DNA of 64,000 nucleotides from Pratylenchus scribneri (Eukaryota; Nematoda; Chromadorea; Rhabditida; Pratylenchidae). The notes under the pieces are model-generated. The model saw only the letters and a program-made list of their open reading frames with translations, had not been told where the DNA came from and ran no database searches. The DNA lies in assembly GCA_030063045.1 (NCBI GenBank), contig JAQSEB010000023.1:124001-188000 (forward strand), in the 5' to 3' direction. Numbering within the stretch: the stretch's first letter is position 1; every line of letters starts with the position of its first letter. This document shows positions 11,768-24,400 of the stretch, piece after piece. A program made the position numbers and the translations under genes.

Positions 11768-14700
11768 TCATCTTTTTCCCGTTTCTGCTGTTGTTGGCTG
11801 CTTCTGTTTTGCCCTTGCAAATTGTTGCTGTTGATGGCCAATCACCAATTTGGATTGCACAAAAAATTCATCGCCATCCTCGATGTGCAACATTTTTAAT
11901 TGCTAAAAATATGAGGGAAATGGAATTGAGAACAGAGGGAATTGGAGAGGCCAAATTTGTCGATAAAAACTTAATTTAATTCAAATCTTTCCGGAAAACT
12001 TAATTAAAATCTTTCCGGAAAACAATTAAAATCTTTCCGGAAAATTTAATTAAAATCTTTCAGGAAAACTTAATTAAATTCTTTCCGGAAAACTTAATTA
12101 AAATCTTTCCGGAAAACTTAATTAAAATCTTTCCGGAAAACTTAATTAAAATCTTTCCGGAAAATTTAATTAAAATCTTTCCGGAAAACTTAATCAAAAT
12201 CTTTCCGGAAAATTTAATTAAAATCTTTCCGGAAAACTTAATTAAATTTTTTCCGGAAAACTTAATTAAAATCTTTCCGGAAAATTTAATTAAAATCTTT
12301 CCGGAAAACTTAATCAAAATCTTTCCGGAAAATTTAATTAAAATCTTTCCGGAAAACTTAATCAAAATCTTTCCGGAAAACAATTAAAATCTTTCCGGAA
12401 AATTTAATTAAAATCTTTCCGGAAAACTTAATCAAAATCTTTCCGGAAAATTTAATTAAAATCTTTCCGGAAAACTTAATTAAATTTTTTCCGGAAAACT
12501 TAATTAAAATCTTTCCGGAAAATTTAATTAAAATCTTTCCGGAAAACTTAATCAAAATCTTTCCGGAAAATTTAATTAAAATCTTTCCGGAAAACTTAAT
12601 TAAATTCTTTCCGGAAAACTTAATTAAAATCTTTCCGGAAAACTTAATTAAAATCTTTCCGGAAAACTTAATTAAAATCTTTCCGGAAAATTTAATTAAA
12701 ATCTTTCCGGAAAACTTAATTAAAATCTTTCCGGAAAATTTAATTAAAATCTTTCCGGAAAACTTAATTAAAATCTTTCCGGAAAACTTAATTAAAATCT
12801 TTCCGGAAATAAATATTTGGTCAAAATTTGGGATATATCCAAAAAGAATTTTACCTGATTTGGGAAGCGTAATTCCGTTGGCCATGGCGGTCCCAGTGTT
12901 TTGTCAATGTAGAAAATGCGCATCAATCTACAATTTAGGAGAGAATTTCTGTAAGATTATTCCCTCTGGCAAACTTGTGCGGAATTTTGGTGAGTCCTTC
13001 TGCGAATTTCATCAATTCCTGTACGGTACCGGTCAGCTTGAGTCGAATCCAAACTCGGACCCAATCGGTCTCCTCGCAATGGATTGCCACCTTTAAATAT
13101 TCCAAAATTAGTAAATTCATCTCCATTTATATGTAACAAAATTGCCGCTCAAATTTTAAGTGAAAATTTAGCATTAAATTTAAAAAATTTGGTATCATTT
13201 TTGAAGCTAAGATTATAATTAGATTAGATAAAAATTGAAGAATTTGATTGAAATTACGAAAAAGGCCAAAAAGAATGAGTTTAAACTAAAATTCAAAATA
13301 TTTGATTGTTTTTTGGCCATAATTTTTAGGTATTATAAACACGAGAAAAAATCTAAAAATATAAAATTCTAATTTTTTTTATGTTAACCTGAAATATGGG
13401 CTAAAGTGGCATTTTGGGCCATAAAATTTGGCCAAATAAAATTTTGATCAATCATTTTGACAACTAAAAATGTTCTCCAGAAAGAGAATGGCCTAAAAGA
13501 TAATGAAATGATTTTTGAATGTTTGGCTGAAATATTGGCTAATAAGGCCAAAATGCGGTTACATTTACATTCTTCTAGTGCTCTAATCTTGCCTACCTTT
13601 GCATATCTTTTCGGTGTCAAATCCACTTTGACCAATTGTTCTAACATTCCATGTTCGGCCACTAATTGATCATAAATCAGTGGTTTCTTCTCCACTCCGG
13701 CATAATATCGAATGAAGAAACGTCCCGATTCTTCCCGTCGGCTTATATCTAATTAATTAGATAATCTAATAAATTTTATAAATTTTCGTACCAATTGTGG
13801 AACCATTCAATATTTTCAAGGAACGCAATCTGCCAACAATCTAAAAAATAATTCTTGAGGGAAATTCGCCAACAAATTTCGTACCAAATGCATTCTCTCC
13901 TCCATTGTGTATTCTGCAATTTTATGTGGATTTACTGAATTATTATTGAAAAGCGGATTTAAATTGCCAAGGAAAAAAAATTTGGATAAAATTCAATTTT
14001 TTGTAGTTGACGTTTCTGTACCAATATTGGGTATTCTTTTTTCTATTGTCCAACAAGGAATAACCCATTTTGGGGGCTATAGTTCAGCATGGAAGCAACC
14101 AATTTTGGAAGGCGATATGCCATTTGAAAGCCCTATAAGTGTCCTCTAAAAAGTGACTCCATGCTCCACTAATTTTAATGAAATCGAATATTTTAAAATT
14201 TTACATGTCTTTGAGTGTATTAAACTCGAATTTTTAGAGTAAAAGCTGCTTATTTTTAAAAAATATATTAAATTTTCAAAAATTATTTAAGCCACTTTTT
14301 AGAGGCCATTTAGGGCTTTCGAATGGCATATTGCCTTCCAAAATTGGCTGTTTCCTAGCTGAGTTATGGCCAAAATAATGGTTCAGCTCCTGGATCAGAA
14401 TCAGGGGTAATTAAATGTTTTATTCCGATGTAAAATAAATATTTTCGGCAACAATTTCTTCATCCTATTCAAATATTATTAAATTGTTTTATTTTTCTTT
14501 ATTTCTTTTGCCCACCTTCCAACAATGGAATGTGCGCAATTCGCAATTCCTCCAATTGGCCAATTGCTTCCAAATTCTCGATCGACTCCCAACTCGAAAT
14601 TCCCGTAGTGCTCAACGACAATGCCCGCATTCGGCTGCTCAATTCTGCGGTTTCTACATTGCATTCAAAGCACTCCCTTTGAACGGAATCGATCGGATTA

Positions 14701-16961
14701 TCGGCCAAAAATATGCTAAAAAAGGAAAAATTAAAGCATTTCTAGAAGATACAACCATCTTTACGCCATTTATTATAACGCATCAATCACTGTACTGATT
14801 TAAGTCATTTTAGTATCAAATTAAAGAGCAGACTTTTGGCTATCAAATTATCTTAATTTTTTTTAAATTGGTTCAGAATTTATAGAGTTATGACCAAAAA
14901 AACATTTAAAATGACCTTTATTTTGGATTAGCAAAATTTTCAATGGTTTTTTGGGCATAACTTCATCAATTCCGAACCAATTTAAATATAATTAATATTA
15001 TATGATAGCCAAAAGTCTGCTCTTTAATTTGATAATAAAATTAACAAAATTGGTTTAGTCCTTAATGAATTATTTTAAACGGCATCAATTTATACTGCTC
15101 TGATTCCCCATTGCCATTTTCCAACCTTTCTAATCCGGGGAAAAGCCGAAGAATAGAAAGGACACGGCACCAATCCGGAATGCCACAATCATTCACGTGT
15201 AATTCCTCCAAAATAGTGGAAATTGGCGCTTTCAACGTGTCTTTGTCCATTTCCGGGAATTTTGCTTTGGACAAATGCAACTCACGAAGGTCGGGGGCAC
15301 TTTGCACAATGGATTTGAGTGTTTGAAGGGGCAAAGAAAGACCATTGAGAATAAGAGTCCCTGCGAATATCCCAACAATATTTGGATCACATATCACAAA
15401 AAATGTGTCATATTACAGAAATATTGAAAATTACCTAGGAAATTCCAGAATTTACTAGATTCTTTAAGGTTAGAAAATTTTGGAAATCTTTGCTTCTAGC
15501 TAATTTGATTAGTCATGTTTAAACTAAAACCGGTTTAATCCATTTAAAAGGTTTTGGTTTGTTTTGATTTAATAACCGGTTTCGAAAGTAATAAAAAAAA
15601 GTAATCATGGTTTAAAAAACCGGTTTTGATTTAAATAGTAGTTTAGATTTAAACCGAGTTTTGGTTTAAATGACGTTTTAAAATCAGTATTCGCTTAAAA
15701 TAGGTTTAAAGGTTTGGTTCAATAACTGGTTTTTAAAATGGGTTTTGGCTTAAATACCGGTTTAAAACCGGTTTTGATTTAATAACCGGTCCTGAAATTA
15801 AAATTTCTTAGATTACATCGACCATGTCGAATAAATGAACGCAAATTATTTAGGTTAGCCTAGAAGCCGAAATTTCAATGATTTATTGGCCCAGCATCAA
15901 TTAAATTCCGTAAATTTATTAATATCCAACATCTCCATGTTTGCTGTTATCACCATGCAAAATTTCAGAAAAATCGATCCAAACCCAAGCGAGAAAAAGG
16001 GAACCTACGATTATTTTGGCATAATTTATTAATATACAAGAATATTTTCTGTAACCGCCATCAATCCACATTCAAACTCACTGAGTTTTGGTGCCTTCGG
16101 CAATTCCGGTGGGTTTTTCAAATCATCGCTTCCACCAATGCCCAAATCCGGATTTTGGCTCACATTCAATGTCCTCAAATGTGGAAGGACCATGAAAAGT
16201 TGCCCGACTGATGGCCATCCCAGACGATTTGAGCTCAAATCCAATTCGGTGACTTTTCGGGCCAACGAGGCGAATTTATTGGCATTGCCAATTCGGCAAA
16301 TTCCCAAATTGTCCAACACCAAGAGTTCGAGGAGGCGTTCATGTGCTGCTTTGCAAGGACTGTGGCCAAACTATGAAAGGGAAAAATTGAAGCATATTAA
16401 TATTTAATTTACTGAAAAAAAAAACATTGAAAATGCCCAAAATAATTTAATGGTTTATTTAAACCTATAATCCTTATACCCAATCGATATATCTCCTCCA
16501 GAGTCATTTGATTATGTTTTGGCTTATTAGGTTTAACCAATTTTAACTTAGTTTTGAACCATTAAACCAAAATGGGTTTTGAACTATTAAACCAAAATGG
16601 GTTTAAACCGTTTAATACCCTTTAATTGTTGACCAAACCATAACAAATTATATACAATTCAATGCGTCTTGACCAGCAGCTATCTCCAATTTTGGGTATA
16701 TTTGGTTTGGAAATGTAGGATAAACTCATACTTAAAGTATTATATTATTTTCGACAATTTCAATGTTTTTTCGGTATCCATTAAATAAGAATGCGCACGA
16801 ACAATGTCAATAATGTATTTGGATGCCTCTGTGGTGGATTGACCGTAATCATCTTCTTGGCAAAAATATTTTCTTTCCATTTGGTAGAGGAGTGTCTCCT
16901 CTTCGTCGGGGGATTTTCCCTCCTCCGCTTCGTCATGCAGATTACCCGTTGTTGAATCCAT
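11768..16961 (-). CDS. TBCEL-like tubulin cofactor E-like protein (LRR plus ubiquitin-like domain)
   Basis: Likely regulator of tubulin turnover; family members promote tubulin disassembly and lack the CAP-Gly domain of cofactor E. Exons in transcript order: 16756-16961, 16070-16359, 15096-15360, 14516-14715, 13885-13913, 13792-13840, 13597-13748, 12975-13090, 12855-12927, 11768-11902 (1515 nt, 504 residues). Leucine-rich repeats include LLVLDNLGICRIG, VTELDLSSNRLGWPSVGQLF and LRALSLSTTGISSWESIENL. The family block ESGRFFIRYY follows, then a C-terminal ubiquitin-like domain ending with LHIEDGDEFFVQSK. Human TBCEL is about 424 residues; the excess lies in the acidic N-terminus and Gln-rich tail. 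The last intron holds minisatellite C. Less certain: the exon 1 donor, which falls in the end of a transposon-like element, and the exon 2 donor (GAAT|GTGGAT), chosen to keep phase. Confidence 0.9.
11982..12809 (-). repeat. minisatellite family C, array 1
   Basis: About 34 copies of a 24 bp unit (plus strand AAAATCTTTCCGGAAAACTT then AATT) inside the last intron of the TBCEL-like gene. Alternation of AACTTAATT, AATTTAATT and AACTTAATC variants forms a higher-order pattern repeated around 12180-12380 and 12420-12600. Because 24 is divisible by three, it stays open as a repetitive minus-strand frame, which is not a real protein. Confidence 0.96.
14065..14395. mobile_element. palindromic MITE-like element, family P, copy 4
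   Basis: Lies in the 602 bp intron 4 of the TBCEL-like gene. The left arm GGAAGCAACCAATTTTGGAA and the right arm CTTCCAAAATTGGCTGTTTC are complementary; the ends read GGGGGCTATAGTTCAGC and GAGTTATGGCCAAAATAATG. One of the clearest copies. Confidence 0.8.
14812..15046. mobile_element. short palindromic element
   Basis: The ends are reverse complements: ATCAAATTAAAGAGCAGACT TTTGGCTATCA on the left and TGATAGCCAAAAGTCTGCTC on the right, about 235 bp apart. Inner arms (AAATTGGTTCAGAATT and AATTCCGAACCAATTT) also pair. No frame. It occupies most of intron 3 of the TBCEL-like gene. Confidence 0.8.
15525..15800. repeat. degenerate AACCGGTTTTGGTTTAAA repeats
   Basis: Irregular copies of ACCGGTTTTGATTTAA, AAAACCGGTTT and GGTTTAAA, some inverted, in intron 2 of the TBCEL-like gene. 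Related in motif to 4800-5095 but too degenerate for a clean period. Confidence 0.7.
16416..16780 (+). mobile_element. TIR element, family G, copy a
   Basis: Inverted ends GAAAAAAAAAACATTGAAAA (left) and CAATTTCAATGTTTTTTCGG (right) flank an interior with ATGTTTTGGCTTATTAGG, a short run of the AACCAAAATGGGTTTAAAC repeat and TATACAATTCAATGCGTC. This copy has about one to two interior repeat units. It sits between exons 1 and 2 of the TBCEL-like gene, and its right end overlaps the 3' part of exon 1 as modelled. Confidence 0.8.
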
Positions 16962-17171
16962 TATTGGTTACAAAAATCAGTGCAGCAGCAACAATTGAAG
17001 ATGAATTGAGTAGAATAGAATGAACCTAATAAAGGAAAAATATTTAATTTATAGAAGAAAAAATATATTATTTGCCGAAAAATTTTCGTGTCGAAAATAA
17101 TCTTTTTTGGTGGCCATAAAATTTCACTAAAACATAATGTTGGTGCTTTGAATTATTTATCCTTCTATTTA

Positions 17172-18086
17172 TTTTTTCGCTTAGAATAATTCCGCCCGTT
17201 TGTGTTTTCGCTTAGAATAATTTCGCCTGTTTGTGTTTTCGCTTAGAATAATTCCGCCTGTTTTGCGTTTTCGCTTAGAATAATTTCGCCTGTTTTGTGT
17301 TTTCGCTTAGAATAATTCCGCCTGTTTTGTGTTTTCGCTTAGAATAATTCCGCCTGTTTTGTGTTTTCGCTTAGAATAATTCCGCCTGTTTTGTGTTTTC
17401 GCTTAGAATAATTCCGCCTGTTTTGTGTTTTCGCTTAGAATAATTCCGCCTGTTTTGTGTTTTCGCTTAGAATAATTTCGCCTGTTTTGTGTTTTCGCTT
17501 AGAATAATTCCGCCTGTTTGTGTTTTCGCTTAGAATAATTCCGCCTGTTTTCTGTTTTCGCTTAGAATAATTCCGCCTGTTTTGTGTTTTCGCTTAGAAT
17601 AATTCCGCCTGTTTTGTGTTTTCGCTTAGAATAATTCCGCCTGTTTTGCGTTTTCGCTTAGAATAATTCCGCCTGTTTTGTGTTTTCGCTTAGAATAATT
17701 CCGCCTGTTTTGTGTTTTCGCTTAGAATAATTCCGCCTGTTTTGCGTTTTCGCTTAGAATAGTTCCGCCTGTTTGTGTTTTCGCTTAGAATAATTCCGCC
17801 TGTTTGTGTTTTCGCTTAGAATAATTCCGCCTGTTTGTGTTTTTGCTTAGAATATCCGCCTGTTTTGTGTTTTCGCTTAGAATAATTCCGCCTTTTTGTG
17901 TTTTCGCTTAGAATAATTCCGCCTGTTTTGTGTTTTCGCTTAGAATAATTCCGCCTGTTTTGCGTTTTCGCTTAGAATAATTCCGCCTGTTTTGTGTTTT
18001 CGCTTAGAATAATTCCGCCTTTTTGTGTTTTCGCTTAGAATAATTCCGCCTTTTTGTGTTTTCGCTTAGAATAATTCCGCCTGTTC
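17172..18086 (+). repeat. minisatellite family A, array 2
   Basis: About 29 copies of the 31-32 bp family A unit in the intergenic region upstream of the TBCEL-like gene. It includes a shortened unit (AGAATATCCGCC near 17850) and units with CCGCCTTTTTG, a variant also found at 61381-61800. Confidence 0.97.
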
Positions 18087-18694
18087 GTATTTATCTATTT
18101 GGTTAAGATTCGAGTTTAGAGCTTGAATAAATAAAACTAATTTTAGCCTAGTTACTATTTTTCATATATTAAACTCTCTCCAATTGTAGACCTCTTTAAA
18201 GGTAATGAAAATAGAAGCCTCCTCTCTAATTATCCATTTTTAAGGATTTAAAGGAGAAAGAAAAGTGAAATAGATAATTTTTTCGGAAAGCTTCTACTCG
18301 AATAATGCTCCTTTGGAGAGAGCTCTGAAAAATTAGCCCTGGTTGGCTACTCTTAGAAAAAATACGGTAATGAAATCAAAAAAGAATTATTTTCAACATG
18401 AAAATTTTTTCTAATTCAAATACTTTTTTTCTGTAAATTAAATAATTTACTTAAATGATGAAGCAGCGCAAAGCAATCAATGAAGGTCGAAGGTGGCTAA
18501 TAGTAAAAAACAATAACAAAAGATGGATGGTCGGTAGTTAAAGCCAAGAGCAGCAGCGGCATTTACCCGTTGACGCCGTTGAGTTTTGCTGCCCAGACTA
18601 CCTTGCTTGTTTTCCGCTTTTTTTACAATTCTTTCTTCTGCATAAACAAAAACCAAATCATCAATAGAGTTTTGGGTGAAGGTGGAGCAAAATA
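18087..18694. other. intergenic, no gene seen
   Basis: A/T-rich sequence with no exon-like signal. Short minus-strand frames toward 18477 are not supported by homology or splice sites. Confidence 0.4.
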
Positions 18695-19335
18695 AAATGG
18701 GAAGGAAAATGTTTGCTTGGCAATGTGGAATGAATGGTCGCCAAGGGGTAAGGGGGTTTTGTGTCCTAGAAAACAAGATAAGGACGAAAAGTGCAACCCG
18801 GAATGCAGGAAAATAGAGGAGGGAAAGCGGTGGAAAATGAGGCAAATAGGACATTTCATTATCTGGGCCATTTTTTGGCATATCTTAATAGGGAAGTCAC
18901 CAATTTTGGAAGGAAATATGCTATTCGAAAGCCCTAAATGTTCTCTAAAAAGGAGGCTTTAATAATTTTATTAAAAATTAAATATATTTTTAAAAAATGT
19001 GAAGGAAAATGTTTATTTGCCAATGTGAATGTCTGTTGAGGTTTTATTGGTCCAAAGAAGATAAGGATGAAAAGGGCAACCGAGAATGGAGAGAGGGCAA
19101 AAGGTGGAAAATAGCCAAAATAGGTATGGGAATTGGGAAGGAAAAGCAAGAACCGGTGGCCCGTGGGAAAAGGCCAAATGCTAAAACTATTGAAAAATGG
19201 AACATTTCAGTACTTGCCACCTCGATTCTTATGGCCATATCTCAATGAGGAAGCAACCAATTTTGGAAGGCGATATGCCATTCGAAAGCCCTAAATATCT
19301 TCTAAAAAGTGGCTTTAATAATTTTTAAAAATTTA
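18695..19335 (+). repeat. tandem segmental duplication carrying family P halves
   Basis: Two diverged direct units, about 18695-18990 and 19000-19335. Each starts with GGAAGGAAAATGTTT, contains GATAAGGACGAAAAG-type sequence and ends in a left arm of the family P element (AAGCAACCAATTTTGGAAGG type). A third fragment of the GATAAGGACGAAAAGGGCAA segment lies at about 19575-19660. This explains why unit 1 has only half of the element. Confidence 0.75.
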
Positions 19336-19545
19336 AAAACAACATTTTGTAAAATATTTTCCTCTAAAAATCGGGTTCATTAAATTCAAAGGCATGTTGT
19401 AACCCTTTTGATAATTAAGTTTTATAAAAATCTTTAGGCCACTTTGTAGAAGAGACTTTAAGCTTCAAAATGGCACATCGCCTTCCCCAAATTGGTTGCT
19501 TCCTCGTTGAGCTATAACCAAAATAGACCCAGGTACTGGCTATAA
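19205..19545. mobile_element. palindromic MITE-like element, family P, copy 5
   Basis: The left arm CAATGAGGAAGCAACCAATT and the right arm AATTGGTTGCTTCCTCGTTG are complementary. Downstream text continues GACCCAGGTACTG as in other copies. Intergenic. Confidence 0.8.
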
Positions 19546-20860
19546 TGGGGAGGGGTTTAGGCTCCAATAGAAGAAGATAAGGACGAAAAGGGCAACCCGT
19601 GAATGAAGTGAAAGAACACATGGGACAGAAAAAGGGAAGGAAAAGCAAGGACTGTCGGGAAAAGGCCAAACGCCAAACCAACCATCCTCATTATCAAGAC
19701 TCAAGAGTCCCAAGACCGAAAGCAATGGGCCAAACTATGAGGAAGGGGAAATAGACCAGTCGGCAAGGCAATCAGCTGACTGACTGCGACTGGATGGGAA
19801 AAAAGAAGAAACCGACAAACTAATAAAATCATCCCCTTTCCTCCTTCCTCCTCTCGTCTCCGGTTGCCCACAATTCCTTCACAGTCAACGGGCAAAGGGA
19901 GGGAGGAAGAGGCCAAGGCTCAAATGAGGGAGAGGAGGGGAAAAGACTGGCTGGAAATATTACTGAATTTTTGGGTGAATATCGTGAGGCCAAGTCTCAA
20001 CTCAAGTCACACAGCTGATGAAGGAGGAGGGAAAGAAGAAAAGGGAGAAAAAGGTTGGCTGGAATTTTAAGCAATACCGGCTGGAAATAGGCTGGAAATA
20101 TTGCTGCATTTTTGTGAGTGAATGTAAATTGTATGTAATGGTGGGACGATGGAAACGATGGAGATGGAATACGAAGGGAGCGTAGGTTACGCGTAGATGA
20201 GAAGAATTTGGGGCCCAATGTGCTACAGAAAAAGTGAAGTGAATTGAAGGTAAAGAAAATACGCAAAGAGAAGAGAATCGGACCTTTCTACCCCTTAGGC
20301 GAAGAATACGGATAAGATGGGAGAATGCGAGGCAAAAGAGCGAGAGGAAAACATGGGACCAGAGTCGTCGCCGGGGGCCAACCAAACATCTGCCTCTTCG
20401 TTGCTGCCAGCCGCCAGCCTCTTTTGCTGCCAGCCGGCTAGCATCATTTGAGAGGAGAAAGATGGAAGAAAAGAATGGAGAAAGAGAGCCCTTCGTCCAA
20501 AAATAATACACACACCGAATCGATGGATCTTTTTTTATATTTATTTACTTTTTCTTCTCACGTATAATTTGCGTGCAATCCATAATCATAATGAGGGGAA
20601 TAGAGAGTCAATTAATCAGCTTTTAGCTCGCTAAATGATGGAGTTGGGGACATATAAATAAATTATTATAATTCAATTTTATATTATTGTTGGCCATAAA
20701 ATAGGCAAATTTATGTAATTTTTCCTTCTAATCATAGGGTTAAAGATTAATATTAAATACAAAATTTTATATTTTTTGACCATGAAATATACAAATTTGT
20801 GTAATTTTTCTTTTGACCATAGGATTAATTAATTTGATCCAAGTATGTTAAATGGCCAAG
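19546..20860. other. intergenic, no supported gene
   Basis: 19700-20510 is purine-rich on the plus strand. Long minus-strand frames there (up to 169 codons) look like composition effects: Phe/Ser/Pro/Leu-rich, overlapping each other in two frames, with no recognised domain. 20680-20830 has two similar phrases of the type GGCCATAAAATAGGCAAATT. Confidence 0.4.
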
Positions 20861-21185
20861 TTAGTATCGGCGCTTGATTTTACAATTCGTGGATGAAAGT
20901 TCGATTCCTATTGCTGAAATTATTATAATTTTTATTAAATCCATTTTGGTCAGCTCAATAATAAAATTTGATTGAATTAATACATTAGATAAAATAATTC
21001 GACAAATATCAAATGGTGAATCCCTCATACATGGCCATGAAATATGCAAATTTGTGGATTCTTTCCCTATGGAAGGATAAATGAAAGATTGGACAGCATC
21101 GCCTTATTAAGTGGCATGATTGGTAGTGTGCATAGTTTATTAGAGTGATGATTGGAAGTTCGATTCCCAGCGTGGGAAACTATTT
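20855..21185 (+). mobile_element. tRNA-derived (SINE-like) remnants
   Basis: Two tRNA-like pieces. At about 21105-21180 TGGCATGATTGG resembles a pol III A box, followed about 50 bp later by AGTTCGATTCC (B box) and CAGCGTGGGAA. At about 20865-20930 AGTTCGATTCC recurs with a weaker A box. Neither folds convincingly as an intact tRNA, so they are called tRNA-derived repeats or pseudogenes. Confidence 0.45.
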
Positions 21186-21409
21186 TTAATTGAATGTAAA
21201 TTTGAATTCTATAAGATATTTTATTAAAATTTAATAACAATTTATAATTTTTACAATACAATAAGTATATGGCTTATAGGAAATTTTGTTAACAAAAATT
21301 TGTATATGAAACTAGAGTAATAGGATAGTGTGTTTGTAATTTTGTATATTATGTTGTGAATTTTGTTAGATGGGTGGGTGAGGTTTTTGTAGGCTTCTAA
21401 AATCAGAAC

Positions 21410-24400
21410 TCAGAAGGCAATTCCGTGAGTGAGCGATTTTTCATATCTAAAAAAAATATATTTATTAAAATAAAAATTTTCCTACGTGAATTGAAATTCA
21501 TTCAATGAGCCAAGCAATTTGGCCAAATATGAAAGTTTTGAAGATTGGCGTAAAAAAGCACTCGGTTCATAAATTTGACTAGTTACGGGAGTCCAGGCCA
21601 TCAATGGGATTAGTCCGGAGAAAATGTGGTCTCTTAAAAAAATGAAATTTCAATTAATTCATTTATCTTAATTTTTTAATATTTTATATAATTAATTAAC
21701 TAATATATCATTTTTTAATGAATATATCATTATCTTATAAATATTTCATTATATGTATTTAAAGAATATATTATTATATTTAATGAATATATTATTATAT
21801 TTAATGAATATATTATTATATTTAATGAATATATTATTATATTTAATGAATATATTATATGTATTTAATGAATATATTATTATATTTAATGAATATATAT
21901 TATTATATTTAATGAATATATTATTATATTTAATGAATATATTATTATATTTAATGAATATATTATATGTATTTAATGAATATATTATATGTATTTAATG
22001 AATATATTATTATATTTAATGAATATATATTATTATATTTAATGAATATATTATTATATTTAATGAATATATTATTATATTTAATGAATATATTATATGT
22101 ATTTAATGAATACATTATCATATTTCATATTTAATGATTATATGTATTTAATGACTATATTATTATATTTAATGAATATATTATTATATTTAATGAATAT
22201 ATTATTATATTTAATGAATATATTATATGTATTTAATGAATACATTATCATATTTAATGAATATATTATATGTATTTAATGAATATATTATTATATTTAA
22301 TGAATATATTATTATTAGGGAGCGGATTTTTATTGATATCAATATTTTGTTTGCGAACTTAAAATAGCTTTAAGCCAGCATAAAACACGTTTTTATCATG
22401 GTTTTAGTTGATTTGCATGAACTTTTATGTCAATATTCATCAATATTTTGCCATTTTTTGGCCGTCAATATTGATATCAATATTTCGGCATTTTTTGGCA
22501 ATTTTTGGCCATTTTTGTCAATATTTTGAAGATTTTAGAAAAAAGCTGGAATTTTTTGAAAAAAAAATCGAAAATTTTTTTTAAAAATTTTGAGAATTTC
22601 TTAAAAAATTTAAGGAAAAAGTTCATTTTGTGATTTTTTGAAAATAATTAATGAAAAATTGATTTTGGAAAATTTTTAAAAATTATTGATGTGTGTAAAA
22701 ATTTTTAGGTAATGGATTTTGAAATTTTTTGAATAAAAACTTTGAAATATGAATAATTTTTGATTGAGGATAATGAAAAATATTTTTTTTCGAAATTTTT
22801 ATAAAATATAGCGATTTTTTTAAAAAATTTTCATCAATATTTTGCCAATTTTTGCAAATTATATCAATATTTTAGCAATTTTATATCAATATTTTATGCC
22901 TATATTTCGGGATTCTATATCAATATAAATCCGCTCCCTAATTATTATATTTAATGAATATATTATATGTATTTAATGAATATATTATTATATTTAATGA
23001 ATATATTATTATATTTAATGAATATATTATATGTATTTAATGAATATATTATTATATTTAATGAATATATCATTATCTTATAAATATTTCATTATATGTA
23101 TTTAAAGAATATATTATTATATTTAATGAATATATTATTATATTTAATGAATATATTATTATATTTAATGAATATATTATTATATTTAATGAATATATTA
23201 TATGTATTTAATGAATATATTATTATATTTAATGAATATATATTATTATATTTAATGAATATATTATTATATTTAATGAATATATTATTATATTTAATGA
23301 ATATATTATATGTATTTAATGAATATATTATATGTATTTAATGAATATATTATTATATTTAATGAATATATATTATTATATTTAATGAATATATTATTAT
23401 ATTTAATGAATATATTATTATATTTAATGAATATATTATATGTATTTAATGAATACATTATCATATTTCATATTTAATGATTATATGTATTTAATGACTA
23501 TATTATTATATTTAATGAATATATTATTATATTTAATGAATATATTATTATATTTAATGAATATATTATTATATTTAATGAATATATTATTATATTTAAT
23601 GAATATATTATATGTATTTAATGAATATATTATTATATTTAATGAATATATTATTATATTTAATGAATATATTATATGTATTTAATGAATATATTATTAT
23701 ATTTAATGAATATATTATTATATTTAATGAATATATTATTATATTTAATGAATATATTATATGTATTTAATGAATATATTATTATATTTAATGAATATAT
23801 TATTATATTTAATAAATATATCATTATCTAATAAATATATCATTATCTAATAAATTATCATAATCTAATAAAATATCATTATCTAATAAATATATCATTA
23901 TCTAATTAATTATCATCATTTAATTAATATTTATATTTACCTAATTGAAAGCAACACAAATAAGTGGAATTTTCCCTCTTTGCCGACTACATTATGCGCT
24001 AAAAAATAATTTATGAAATTAAATTAAAAAATCATTAATAATTTACCTCCAATTCGTTCCACCATTTTGTAGGCATAAATAATTAATGAACTGAAAAATA
24101 AAATAATTTTAAAATATTAATATTTATTTTTTACCGTTGTTCCCGGGTCAATTTCCGAGAATCCCCGTTGCGGAAAAATTGATTAAACCAAGCGAACACT
24201 TTTTCCACGTAATCCCAGGGATAAGTGCGTTGGAAAAGGCGATGAACTAGGCCTTTTGAACTGTAAATTTGGTCAATTATTTCCAATTAATTTGAGTAAA
24301 ACCCACAAAATTTCATCAATACATGGCACAAGGCCATCTTCAGCACAGAGAAGAGTGCTCAATTTGGCAATGGCATTTTGTTGGTCACGTTCCGTGTTGG

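Noticed and set aside
11641..11979. Plus-strand frame of 112 codons with a hydrophobic stretch that could be a signal peptide
   Set aside because: It is antisense to the last TBCEL exon (11768-11902), whose encoded LHIEDGDEFFVQSK matches the family; the plus frame has no ATG start.
12060..12885. Two minus-strand frames of 107 and 175 codons encoding KILIKFSG repeats
   Set aside because: They are translation of the 24 bp minisatellite C; the period is divisible by three so the frame stays open. The region is an intron of the TBCEL-like gene.
20002..20511. Minus-strand frame of 169 codons
   Set aside because: Overlaps other equally long frames, Ser/Phe/Leu-rich, no domain, no splice structure and no start context; judged to be chance in purine/pyrimidine-skewed DNA.
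21753..23685. Plus-strand frames encoding NILLYLM repeats
   Set aside because: They translate AT satellite E and lie in an intron on the opposite strand.
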